64,000 nucleotides of DNA from contig JBKDZR010000072.1 of assembly GCA_047971485.1 (NCBI GenBank), positions 7,262 to 71,261 of the forward strand, written 5' to 3'. Under the pieces are notes generated by a model that saw only the letters and a list, made by a program, of their open reading frames with translations, was not told the origin of the DNA and searched no databases. This DNA comes from JBKDZR01 sp047971485. Lineage in GTDB: Bacteria > Pseudomonadota > Alphaproteobacteria > Rhodobacterales > Rhodobacteraceae. This document shows, one piece after another, positions 7,882 through 15,879 of the stretch; the stretch's first letter is position 1, and each line of letters opens with the position of its first letter. The position numbers were made by a program, and so were the translations under genes.

Positions 7882-8523
7882 ATGGCTGGTGAGATCCCGG
7901 ATCTTCACGCCGAGCTTCGCGCGGGGACGGGCAAGGGGGCCGCCCGCGCCGCGCGTCGCGCGAATATGGTGCCCGGCATTGTCTACGGCGGCGAAAAAGA
8001 GCCGCTGGCAATCAACATCCCCTTCAACGTGCTGCTCAAGCGCCTGAAACAGGGCCGCTTCCTGTCGACGCTGTTCAACATGAAGATCGAAGGCCAGGAA
8101 GACGTGCGCGTCATCTGCCGCGCCGTTCAGCGCGACGTGGTCAAGGACCTGCCCGTGCATGTCGATTTCATGCGCCTGCGCCGCAGCACCAAGATCAACC
8201 TCTTCATCCCGGTCGAAGTGGTTGGCGAAGAGGTTTCGCCCGGCCTGAAAAAAGGCGGCGTCCTGACCATGGTGCGCCCGGAGGTCGAACTGCTGGTCAC
8301 CGCCGGCGAGATCCCCGAGCAAATCACCATCGACGTCAGCGAAACCGACATCGGCGATACGGTGACCATTTCCTCGGTCAAACTGCCAGCAGGCGCAAAG
8401 CCGACCATCGATCGCGACTTCGTCATCGCGAACGTCTCCGCCCCCTCGGGGCTGGCGGCACAGCAAGATGAGGCTGCGGCCGAAGCCGGCGATGAGGCTG
8501 CGGCCGAAAAAGAAGACAGCTGA
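7882..8523 (+). CDS. rplY: 50S ribosomal protein L25, general-stress (Ctc) form
   Basis: Ribosomal protein L25 binds 5S rRNA. The 213-residue protein is the long TL5/Ctc form: an N-terminal L25 domain (about 1-95, with VPGIVYGG) plus a C-terminal beta domain (about 100-190). The tail is acidic and alanine-rich, coded by two 24-base tandem units from 8467. The ATG at 7882 follows AAGGAG by 7 bases; an ATG 9 codons upstream lacks that site. pth, its common neighbour, is not next to it here. Confidence 0.95.
   Translation: MAGEIPDLHAELRAGTGKGAARAARRANMVPGIVYGGEKEPLAINIPFNVLLKRLKQGRFLSTLFNMKIEGQEDVRVICRAVQRDVVKDLPVHVDFMRLRRSTKINLFIPVEVVGEEVSPGLKKGGVLTMVRPEVELLVTAGEIPEQITIDVSETDIGDTVTISSVKLPAGAKPTIDRDFVIANVSAPSGLAAQQDEAAAEAGDEAAAEKEDS
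8467..8508 (+). repeat. tandem duplication in the L25 tail
   Basis: GATGAGGCTGCGGCCGAA occurs at 8467-8484 and again at 8491-8508, giving a 24-base repeat unit with a 6-base joint. It codes for two copies of DEAAAE in the disordered acidic tail, a simple in-frame expansion. Confidence 0.8.
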
Positions 8524-8544
8524 TCGCGCCTTGCGCATCGGCCC

Positions 8545-8577
8545 GATGGTGCCCGCCCATGCGCGACGGGCACCATC
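8545..8577 (+). terminator. terminator-like hairpin after L25
   Basis: A perfect 11-bp stem, GATGGTGCCCG (8545-8555) with CGGGCACCATC (8567-8577), encloses an 11-base loop 21 bases after the L25 stop codon. No T run follows, so termination by this hairpin alone would be inefficient; it may also protect the 3' end of the mRNA. Confidence 0.55.
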
Positions 8578-8738
8578 CCCCAAGTCCCGCCCCCCGTCGC
8601 CCAACGCGTCGGCCCGTCGGGTGCCCTTGTCTGAGCCCCTAACAACACCGGGATCGGGCACGTCAGGCCGGTTCCTTCATTTCCCCGTCAAAGCGGGATA
8701 AAAGACAGCCAGGCCCGCCCCAGACAAGAGACACCAGC

Positions 8739-9227
8739 ATGTCCGAGGATTCTATCGTCACCGAAGGCAACCGCAGCGTCACGGCCCAGACCTATGCGCC
8801 CTATTACCTGTCCCAGATCAATAACCGTCTGTCCTGGGGGGCCTCGCATCTCTATCTGACACTGTTTGGCATCGGGTTGAACGAATGGCGCATCCTGTCG
8901 GCGCTGCGCAATGAACCGGGCATCCAGGCCCAGCGGATCGGCGAAATGGTCTTCATGAACAAATCCGTGGTCAGCCGCTCTTCACACAAGCTGGCAGGGC
9001 TGGGATTTGTGATCACACGGCTCAAGGCCGGACGGCGGCTGTTATGGCTGACCCCGAAGGGCGCCGAGATGCACGACGCCATGATCGAGATCGCCCTGCA
9101 ACGCGAAACCACGCTGCTGGACGGGTTTTCCCCGCAGGAGATCGACACACTGTTCGACTATCTGCAACGCATGACCGGCAATCTCGAAAAAGTCGACAAG
9201 CTGGACCGCAGCCTGATCAAGACCTGA
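8739..9227 (+). CDS. MarR family transcriptional regulator
   Basis: A 162-residue dimeric winged-helix regulator of the MarR family. The helix-turn-helix covers about residues 50-95 (GLNEWRILSALRNEPG then NKSVVSRSSHKLAGLG), followed by a wing with RLKAGRRLLWLTPKG and a C-terminal dimerisation helix. MarR proteins usually repress a nearby gene in response to aromatic or phenolic ligands, but the neighbours here (L25 upstream, a penicillin-binding protein convergent downstream) give no obvious target, so the ligand and regulon are unknown. The gene has 215 bases of upstream DNA of its own. Confidence 0.9.
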   Translation: MSEDSIVTEGNRSVTAQTYAPYYLSQINNRLSWGASHLYLTLFGIGLNEWRILSALRNEPGIQAQRIGEMVFMNKSVVSRSSHKLAGLGFVITRLKAGRRLLWLTPKGAEMHDAMIEIALQRETTLLDGFSPQEIDTLFDYLQRMTGNLEKVDKLDRSLIKT

Positions 9228-9234
9228 GGCGCGC

Positions 9235-10734
9235 TCAGCCCCCCAGTTGCGGATCGGTCCCGGCATGGGATCCCCACAGGCGCAGCAGATCAAACTGCAT
9301 CCGCCGCGATCGGCGGGTCCAAAGGGCCGTCCCCGGCGGGTTGTCCTCCTGCCCCGGGGGGATTGCGGCGCGGCGTTCGGGATCGACGGTCTGAATCGCA
9401 AAGATCATCGGCGGGCCATTCTCCGGCTCCAGATACCCGCCAAGGCAGGACACGAAATTCAGCGTCCCCGTCTTCGCCGCCACCGTGATCGGCAACATCC
9501 GCCCCCCCGGATCCGCCAACCCGATATCGCGCAACAGGGGACGTAGCGGACCCGCCGCCCCCAGCCGCGCATAGGCCCCGCACAGATCCGCCGGCGTCGT
9601 GCGGCTGTCCCCCGACAAGCCCGAGTGATCCGCAAAATGGCTGTCGGCCATGCCCAGGGTATCGCCCGCCCAGGCCGTCATCTGATCAGCCGAGGCCGCC
9701 AGATCCACCGGCATACCCCCGGCGCGCACCGCACTGGCCGTCAGCCCCAGAACCTCGGCGGTCAGATTGGTGGAATGGCGCAGCATGCCCTGGGCAATCC
9801 GATGTAACGGTGCGCTGACCACCGTGGCCACAGCAGGCCCGGCCGGGTCCGTCCTGGCCTTTTCCGGTGCCGGCAAGTCCACCCCGGCAGACCCCGCCAG
9901 GGTGCGCAGCACATCCGCAGCATAGGCGCCACCATCGCGCACCGGCAACCACAGCGAACCGCCCACACCCAGCGCCCGCGCCGCCACAGACCACCTTTCC
10001 GTGCCAGTCTGAGAATCGGTTTCATGGATGAAGATCGGCTGGGCCCTGTCCGCAACCGTTGCCTCGATCACCGTCACCCCGGGTAAACGGCTGCCGGTTC
10101 GGGCATCCATCTCGGTCCTTACCCGACCCTCTGCGCGCCGCCAGGAGAAATGCCCCCGGTTGAAATTCAGGTTCAGCCCCGAACCCGAAGGGTTATAGCC
10201 CAAATGATCGGGCTGGCCGGGCTCGATCTCTGCGATATGGGGCAAGGCGCCGTCCCACCACAGGAAACGGCCCCCGACCTGGCGAATGCCAGCGGCCTGC
10301 ATCCCGGCCACCAGTTCGGCCAACCCATCAGAATCCAGCGTCGGCGCCCCGCCACCGGCCAGCACAAGATCCCCGGCCAACCGCCCGTCGCGAATGGGGC
10401 CATGGGCAATCAGACGGGTGGCAAAGCGATGCCCCGCCCCCAGATGATCCAGCGCATAAGCCGCCGTGATCGACTTGGCGACACTGGCCGGGGGCAACGG
10501 CCTCTGCCCGTCACGGTCCAGCAGGATCCGCCCATCGCGCGCATCAATCAGGCGCAGGGCAACCGCACCGCTCAGCCCCGCTTCTGCGATGATCCGGTCG
10601 GTTTCCTGCGCCACGCTCAGCGCTTGCCCCGGCCCCTTGCGCGGCATCGGGCGGGGCGATGCCGCGATCTGCGCCTGAACCGGCACGGCCGTGGCGCTCA
10701 GCAGTCCCGACAAAACAACGCGCCGTGTCAGCAT
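9235..10734 (-). CDS. dacB: D-alanyl-D-alanine carboxypeptidase/endopeptidase (peptidase S13, PBP4 type)
   Basis: A 499-residue periplasmic class C penicillin-binding protein, which trims or cleaves peptidoglycan peptide cross-links. The serine-acylase motifs are complete: S84-V-A-K87, S321-T-N323 and K421-T-G-T424. A signal peptide begins MLTRRVVLSGLLSATAVPVQA, with a twin arginine that could direct Tat export. The ATG at 10734 is chosen because it places this signal at the N-terminus; an ATG 11 codons earlier adds unrelated residues. It is convergent with the MarR gene and lies 46 bases downstream of nadD, probably co-transcribed. Confidence 0.92.
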   Translation of the reverse strand: MLTRRVVLSGLLSATAVPVQAQIAASPRPMPRKGPGQALSVAQETDRIIAEAGLSGAVALRLIDARDGRILLDRDGQRPLPPASVAKSITAAYALDHLGAGHRFATRLIAHGPIRDGRLAGDLVLAGGGAPTLDSDGLAELVAGMQAAGIRQVGGRFLWWDGALPHIAEIEPGQPDHLGYNPSGSGLNLNFNRGHFSWRRAEGRVRTEMDARTGSRLPGVTVIEATVADRAQPIFIHETDSQTGTERWSVAARALGVGGSLWLPVRDGGAYAADVLRTLAGSAGVDLPAPEKARTDPAGPAVATVVSAPLHRIAQGMLRHSTNLTAEVLGLTASAVRAGGMPVDLAASADQMTAWAGDTLGMADSHFADHSGLSGDSRTTPADLCGAYARLGAAGPLRPLLRDIGLADPGGRMLPITVAAKTGTLNFVSCLGGYLEPENGPPMIFAIQTVDPERRAAIPPGQEDNPPGTALWTRRSRRMQFDLLRLWGSHAGTDPQLGG

Positions 10735-10780
10735 GCCCCAATCACGTCCACAGCGCCCCCCCTGCAAGGGAAAGCTGCGG

Positions 10781-11383
10781 TCATTTCCGCCACCCGCCCT
10801 TGGCCCGAATGCGCGATGACGACAAATCGACCAAAGGCCCGGGCAGATAGCACCAGGCCGGCGGCACGGACCTGCCCAAAAGCTGTGCTTGATCGCCCCG
10901 CAGACGCGCCCTCCGGAACAAACGGGCGGCCCGTGTCAGGCGCGACGACAAGGGATCGCCCGGCCGCGCGATGATGCCGACGGGCACCTGGGCGAAAATC
11001 GCTGGCCACCGTTCCCAGCGATGGATCCCGGCCAGGTTGTCCGCCCCCATCAGCCAGGTAAACCGCACCCCAGGATAGTGCGCGATCAGCGCCTCGATCG
11101 TGGCGGCACTGAAGCGGGTGCCCAGATCGGCCTCGATCCCGGTCACCACCACCTGCGGCGACCGGATCAGCGCCCGGCACGCAGCAATCCGACGCGCCAT
11201 CGGCGCAGGACCATGGGCTTTCAACGGGTTTCCCGGGGTTACCAGCCACCACACACGATCCAGCCCAAAGCCTTTGAGCGCCTGTTCCGTCAGATGGACA
11301 TGACCGGCATGGGGTGGATCGAAGGACCCCCCCAACAAACCGATACATTGCCCCTTGCGGGCGCTCGGAAAGCCCTGGCGCAT
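10781..11383 (-). CDS. nadD: nicotinate-nucleotide adenylyltransferase
   Basis: NadD transfers AMP from ATP to nicotinate mononucleotide, making deamido-NAD+ in NAD synthesis. The 200-residue nucleotidyltransferase fold shows GGSFDPPHAGH (18-28) with the HxGH motif at 25-28, the family's WWLVTPGNPLK substrate loop, and the C-terminal signature SSSRIR. Length is normal. In many alphaproteobacteria nadD lies near proA and rsfS; here it is followed by dacB instead. The start has only a distant GGAGATGAG, so the exact N-terminus is slightly uncertain. Confidence 0.95.
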   Translation of the reverse strand: MRQGFPSARKGQCIGLLGGSFDPPHAGHVHLTEQALKGFGLDRVWWLVTPGNPLKAHGPAPMARRIAACRALIRSPQVVVTGIEADLGTRFSAATIEALIAHYPGVRFTWLMGADNLAGIHRWERWPAIFAQVPVGIIARPGDPLSSRLTRAARLFRRARLRGDQAQLLGRSVPPAWCYLPGPLVDLSSSRIRAKGGWRK

Positions 11384-11523
11384 AAGCTGATCTCATCTCC
11401 GCCGGCTGCGGTTCCACAGTTTAACCATGCCCACACGATGCCCGGCAAGGCAAAGAACGTCCTGAATTTATTCATTTCTTGCGGATCGGCCTCGGCAGCA
11501 GCCTCTGTCCCACTAACGCTGGA

Positions 11524-12198
11524 TCATAATCCGGCAACCAGAACCTCGATATCCTTCAGTGCGATCCGTTTCCGACCGCTCTCCAAAACCCCGCTTTTCG
11601 TCAGCCGCGACATGACCCGGCTGACAGCCTCGCGGTTCGCCCCGACATGTGAGGCGATCACCGAATGGCTGGGCGCCGGATCAATCACGGCGCCGGGCTC
11701 CAACGCCCCTTCTTCCATCGCCATGCGGACCAGCATCAGCCGCACCCGGGTTTCCACATCATGGACCACCAGTTCGAACACCCGGTCATTCAACCGCCGT
11801 GTCCGGTCGACCAAAAGATGCAGCAAATTGCGCGCAATCATCGGACTAGCGTCGATCCAACGGTTGAAGGCCGGCCCGGACACCCGGCCAATCAAACATT
11901 CGGTGGCGGCCTGAACCGTCAGCGACCGGGGGCGCCCATCCAGTGCCGCCATCTCGCCGAAGACGGAATTTTCAGCGATCGTCGCATAGGCGACCTCTTT
12001 TCCATCCTCGGCGATCAGCACGCCCACCAGATGACCGGACATCACCAGAAACACATCCGATCCGCTTTCACCGCGATCGACAACGATATGGCCCTTTGGC
12101 ACCCGGTGAACCTGTACATCCCGGGCCATATCCGTCAGATCCGCTAACGGAACATCCCGAAAGATGGACAGTTTGCTGAACTGGCTGACATGCAGCAT
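11524..12198 (-). CDS. Crp/Fnr family transcriptional regulator
   Basis: A 224-residue regulator: an N-terminal cyclic-nucleotide-binding-type beta barrel (about 8-115), a dimer helix, and a C-terminal winged helix with SVIASHVGANREAVSRVMSR as recognition region. No FNR-type cysteine cluster is present, so it is not an iron-sulfur oxygen sensor of the classical kind. The ATG at 12198 follows GGAGG; an in-frame ATG 15 codons upstream lacks a site. The effector is unknown. It lies downstream of the unidentified 394-aa gene on the same strand, across 123 bases. Confidence 0.9.
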   Translation of the reverse strand: MLHVSQFSKLSIFRDVPLADLTDMARDVQVHRVPKGHIVVDRGESGSDVFLVMSGHLVGVLIAEDGKEVAYATIAENSVFGEMAALDGRPRSLTVQAATECLIGRVSGPAFNRWIDASPMIARNLLHLLVDRTRRLNDRVFELVVHDVETRVRLMLVRMAMEEGALEPGAVIDPAPSHSVIASHVGANREAVSRVMSRLTKSGVLESGRKRIALKDIEVLVAGL

Positions 12199-12321
12199 GG
12201 GCGCCTCCGCTGTTGCTCGGCAGGATTGTCCCGAAGAGCGCACGAAACGGCAAGAGGAGAACGGATTTTTCTATGGGGGCATCCCCAAGATAACCTTCGG
12301 GGCTGTACAACGACGACCTGC

Positions 12322-13506
12322 CTAGCCGGGGGCATCCTCCACAATGCCACCCAAGATCTGGACGCGACTGTCATCCAGAACCAGCCTGTGGGTCAGCGAT
12401 CCGTCGACTTCGTGGTGGACGCGCACCCGATGGGTCGGCGGTTCCTCCATCGCGATCATCGGCCAGACGCCGCCAGTGGCCTCGGCCCGGATCTGGGCAA
12501 CTTCTGCCTCGGAAAATACCGCATGGCAGGTGACCTCCAGTTCGAAACCACCGGCAACCACAACCTCGGCAATACGTCGCGCCAGCCCGCCCTCGGGACC
12601 GAAAAAGTCTGACCAGCTCGCCCCGGCGGCCTCATCCCAAACCTCGGGATCATCACCAGACCGCCAAGCGCGTTCGATCTCGAATTCGTCCAACCAGGCC
12701 CCGGCACGGACCGGCAAGCGCGCGATCCCGTCGAACCGACCCCGGACCGAAATGGGCGCGGCCAACGCCTTGCGATCCAGAAAACGCAATTCAGGACCTG
12801 AACGGGCATTGCGATTCCAGAAATACCGCTGTGGGGTGGCCTCACCGCATATCTGGCGCGCCCCCCCTGCAGCGGACTGCTCCGGATGACTCTCAAAACA
12901 GATCCGGACTGCCGCGCTACCGCGCAGGGCATGGCACGCACAGTCATGCGCCACACCATATTTCGGCAACCGCATATGCCACCCCTTGGGGCCGACAAAC
13001 GGCATGCTGTGCCGCGTCGAAGCATAAGCCGCCATGGCATGATAAAGGGGATCACCGCTGCTGTTGGAGAACAGCTTTATCGCCCAGAGTGCCCGATCAT
13101 GGGGCAGGTTGTTCTGCGCCCAGGCACGAAAAAGGGATTGATATTCACCGCCGCGCGGATCTGCGTTCCGGCAGGCGATCCAACTGGCATAGTGTTCCCC
13201 CAGCACGCTGCGCAGTCCAAAAGCCTGACGTGGCAACAGATTATGCAACAGTGTCCCATAAGCCGCAGACCAAGTATCGCGATCATGACGCCGAAACCAC
13301 AAACTGTCCCCAGCCGAGGGACGCATATCGCAGAACCGATGAAAGCCACTGCCATCTTCCGTTCGCAGGCCGGCCGTTCCGAACCCGTAGATAAATCGAG
13401 ATCCGCCCAGCCCAGTGGCCTGCATCACTGCATCACGCCATTCCTTGGATAATACTGATAGACGATTGCCCCCCCGCACGCGGTCCGGCCCGACCATCTG
13501 CGACAT
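12322..13506 (-). CDS. protein of unknown function, 394 aa, downstream of the flagellar genes
   Basis: I do not recognise this protein. The reading frame is long and lies on the same strand as the flg genes, about 270 bases after flgI. It starts at the ATG at 13506 after GAAGCGGA. No signal peptide or membrane segment is visible, so it is probably cytoplasmic. It is rich in Trp, His and Cys (for example HDCACHAL, WIACRNADPRGGEY, SDFFGPEGG), and its second half (from about 290) has a regular alternating pattern that looks like a beta-rich domain with an EVTCHAVFSEAEV segment. A link to flagella rests only on position. It could be a taxon-restricted gene or an insertion. Confidence 0.6.
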   Translation of the reverse strand: MSQMVGPDRVRGGNRLSVLSKEWRDAVMQATGLGGSRFIYGFGTAGLRTEDGSGFHRFCDMRPSAGDSLWFRRHDRDTWSAAYGTLLHNLLPRQAFGLRSVLGEHYASWIACRNADPRGGEYQSLFRAWAQNNLPHDRALWAIKLFSNSSGDPLYHAMAAYASTRHSMPFVGPKGWHMRLPKYGVAHDCACHALRGSAAVRICFESHPEQSAAGGARQICGEATPQRYFWNRNARSGPELRFLDRKALAAPISVRGRFDGIARLPVRAGAWLDEFEIERAWRSGDDPEVWDEAAGASWSDFFGPEGGLARRIAEVVVAGGFELEVTCHAVFSEAEVAQIRAEATGGVWPMIAMEEPPTHRVRVHHEVDGSLTHRLVLDDSRVQILGGIVEDAPG

Positions 13507-13604
13507 TCCGCTTCCCCTTCCCCATGATGCGCCCAGCCCACCCCCAAGCGACAGGTTGGAACCTAGGCTCTTATATCCAGACGGGGCCGTACGTGCCCCA
13601 AGAC

Positions 13605-13639
13605 ACAATGACCTGTAATTATCGGCGACCTGTCATTGT
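13605..13639. promoter_or_regulatory. inverted plus direct repeat upstream of the 394-aa gene
   Basis: ACAATGAC (13605-13612) and its complement GTCATTGT (13632-13639) flank 19 bases, and within the same stretch GACCTGT occurs twice as a direct repeat about 17 bases apart. It lies about 100-130 bases ahead of the 13506 start, where an operator for that gene could sit. No protein can be assigned. Confidence 0.35.
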
Positions 13640-13775
13640 CGGCATCAGCGGGCAGCCTTTGTGAAAAAACCGCGCATCGGAAAATGGCGGTGCGGGCAAG
13701 GGCTATACCTCCTCCCCCCGCTGGAATGACATAGCGTAAATATCGGACAGCCAAACAGCAAGCCTCACCCCACCC

Positions 13776-14873
13776 TCACCTGACAATGAAATCAGCGTGC
13801 AACGCCCCAGCCGCCTTGATGCTTTTCAAAATGTCGATCATGTCCCGCGGCGAAACCCCCAGGGCGTTCAGCCCGGCGATCACCTCGGACAAAGATGTTC
13901 CATCCGGCACCTCGGCAAGACCCGTACCTTCCTCTTCCTGGATGTCTGCCCGGGTCCTTGGCACAACAACAGTGCCCCCTTCAGCGAATGGGTTGGGCTG
14001 TACCACAAGCGGTTCTTCCTGGACACGAAGCGTCAGGTTCCCTTGGGATACTGCCACCCTCGATATGCGCACCTCATCCCCCATGACAATGGTTCCCGAC
14101 CTCTGGTCGATCACCACTTTCGCCTTGCGTTGCGGTTCAACACGCAGGTTTTCAATTCGCGCCAGCGCACGCGCAGGCGATCCCGCCCCGGTCGCCCCGA
14201 TGTCCAACCGAACCGTTCCCGCATCCATCGACTGGGCAACGCTCCGCCCGTAAAGTGCATTGATTTCGTTCTCGATCAGCAGAGATGTCGTGAAATCAGG
14301 ATTGCGCAACGCGAGACGAAGGGATTCCACATCCTGAAAGTTGAACTCGATCTCGCGCTCCACACGGGCCCCGCCCGGCAGGGTTCCCGCCGTCGGCACA
14401 CCTTGTACCACAGTCGCCCCATCGCCGGATACCGATGCCCCCCCTGCGATAACAGTCCCTTGCGCAACAGCATAGATGTCTCCATCCGCGGCATTCAAAG
14501 GCGTCATGATGAGCGTCCCACCCAACAGGCTATTGGCATCGCCAATCGCTGAAACGGTTACATCGATCCGGCTGCCCACCCGCGCAAAAGGTGGCAGTTC
14601 TGCCGTGACAAAGACAGCTGCGACGTTCTTGGGGCGAAATTGTTCACCTGTGACATTCACCCCAAGCCGTTCGAGGATATTGGACATGATCTCTTCGGTG
14701 TAGGGCGCATTGCGTATGCCATCTCCTGTCCCGTTAAGCCCAACAACCAGCCCATAACCGACCAGATCATTTCCCCGAACCCCATCAAATTCGACAAGAT
14801 CCTTCAGGCGTACTTCACTGGCCATGACCGATGACGCGCAAAACGCCAGGCAGATGATCAGCAGCCGGATCAT
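13776..14873 (-). CDS. flgI: flagellar P-ring protein FlgI
   Basis: FlgI forms the P ring, the periplasmic bushing around the flagellar rod in the peptidoglycan layer. The 365-residue precursor has a cleavable signal peptide (about 1-18, ending SSVMA) and the family start of the mature protein, SEVRLKDLVEFDGVRGNDLVGY. Conserved blocks GLNGTGDG, the ALYGRSVAQ region and the C-terminal IDILKSIKAAGALHADFIV are all present. Its ATG overlaps the flgL stop as ATGA. It is the last recognisable flg gene of the cluster in this direction. Confidence 0.97.
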   Translation of the reverse strand: MIRLLIICLAFCASSVMASEVRLKDLVEFDGVRGNDLVGYGLVVGLNGTGDGIRNAPYTEEIMSNILERLGVNVTGEQFRPKNVAAVFVTAELPPFARVGSRIDVTVSAIGDANSLLGGTLIMTPLNAADGDIYAVAQGTVIAGGASVSGDGATVVQGVPTAGTLPGGARVEREIEFNFQDVESLRLALRNPDFTTSLLIENEINALYGRSVAQSMDAGTVRLDIGATGAGSPARALARIENLRVEPQRKAKVVIDQRSGTIVMGDEVRISRVAVSQGNLTLRVQEEPLVVQPNPFAEGGTVVVPRTRADIQEEEGTGLAEVPDGTSLSEVIAGLNALGVSPRDMIDILKSIKAAGALHADFIVR

Positions 14874-15877
14874 CTCAGCACCGACGCCAGAGACATGCCG
14901 GAAAGCCGTGCGGTCAGCGTATAGATCGTTTGTAGTTGCGCCTCGGCGTTCTGGATTTCAGTCACAGTTTCATAGGCATCGGCCCCAACCAACTTATCCA
15001 AGGCAAGGGTCAGCGCGGTCTTTCGGGCTGATCCCCGGGCTTCGGCCGTTTCGATCCGCGCCTCGACATTGCCGACCTTTGCCTGCAGGTCGACAACCCC
15101 AACAGCCGTCCCCATGAGGTCCTGACCGATCTCTGTGGCCAGGGCGGCAGCCTCGGTGAGATTGCCAGATAACAATCCGTCCTGCATCAGCGCAGCCACA
15201 GCGAAATTACGCACGGTGTGGCGCAATGCCGCGTCTTCGGCAGAGACATCGAAGGTGACCGCCTCATTGTCGGCAATCGTGACCGGCGCAAGGACATCCG
15301 TCGAGCCCAGGTAACCCGACGTCTCGAACCCACCACTGGCTGTGTAAAACCAAGTATCTACAGCAAGCAACACATCAGCCGCCGTCGTCGCCCCCGTCGT
15401 CGCCACTGTCAGATCCGCCATCATCGTCGCACTGTCGGCCAAAGCCGCACCCTGCGTCGCCGCACCAGAAAAAAGTGATCGACCACCGAAACTGCTGTTC
15501 AGGGCATTCACAACCATGGGAAACTGGTTGCCCGCCTTATTGATCATGGCCGACAGGGCGAACCCGCTGCTATCTGACTGCGCCCCCAACAGTTCTGTCC
15601 CAGCCTCCGTGACAACCGTGCGGATCTCTTCGAGGACCGTCTGCTGTGCCGACGCAAAACTTGCCGCTTCATTCCGGGACTCCGCCTGGGCCGAAACCAA
15701 GCGCAAATCCCGCTCCAGCCCGGACCATGCTGCCGTATCACCGCGCAGATGACGCCGCGGATCCGTGATACGGCCCGTCGTCAGTTCCTCATGCAAATCG
15801 GTCAGACGCGTTTTCAGATCCGCATTTCCACGCCGCAGGTAGAACCCCTGGGCCAGATCACCAAAGGATACCGTCAT
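14870..15877 (-). CDS. flgL: flagellar hook-filament junction protein 3 (FlgL)
   Basis: FlgL, a flagellin-like protein, joins hook to filament with FlgK. The 335-residue protein has the helical N-terminal D0/D1 region and a C-terminal helix ending YTLTARLSGMSLASVL, typical of FlgL. The central part is more variable. The ATG at 15877 follows GGAGGCG by 8 bases and is preferred over a TTG at 15883 that overlaps the flgK stop codon. Secreted by the flagellar type III apparatus, so no signal peptide is expected. Confidence 0.92.
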   Translation of the reverse strand: MTVSFGDLAQGFYLRRGNADLKTRLTDLHEELTTGRITDPRRHLRGDTAAWSGLERDLRLVSAQAESRNEAASFASAQQTVLEEIRTVVTEAGTELLGAQSDSSGFALSAMINKAGNQFPMVVNALNSSFGGRSLFSGAATQGAALADSATMMADLTVATTGATTAADVLLAVDTWFYTASGGFETSGYLGSTDVLAPVTIADNEAVTFDVSAEDAALRHTVRNFAVAALMQDGLLSGNLTEAAALATEIGQDLMGTAVGVVDLQAKVGNVEARIETAEARGSARKTALTLALDKLVGADAYETVTEIQNAEAQLQTIYTLTARLSGMSLASVLR

Positions 15878-15879
15878 TG

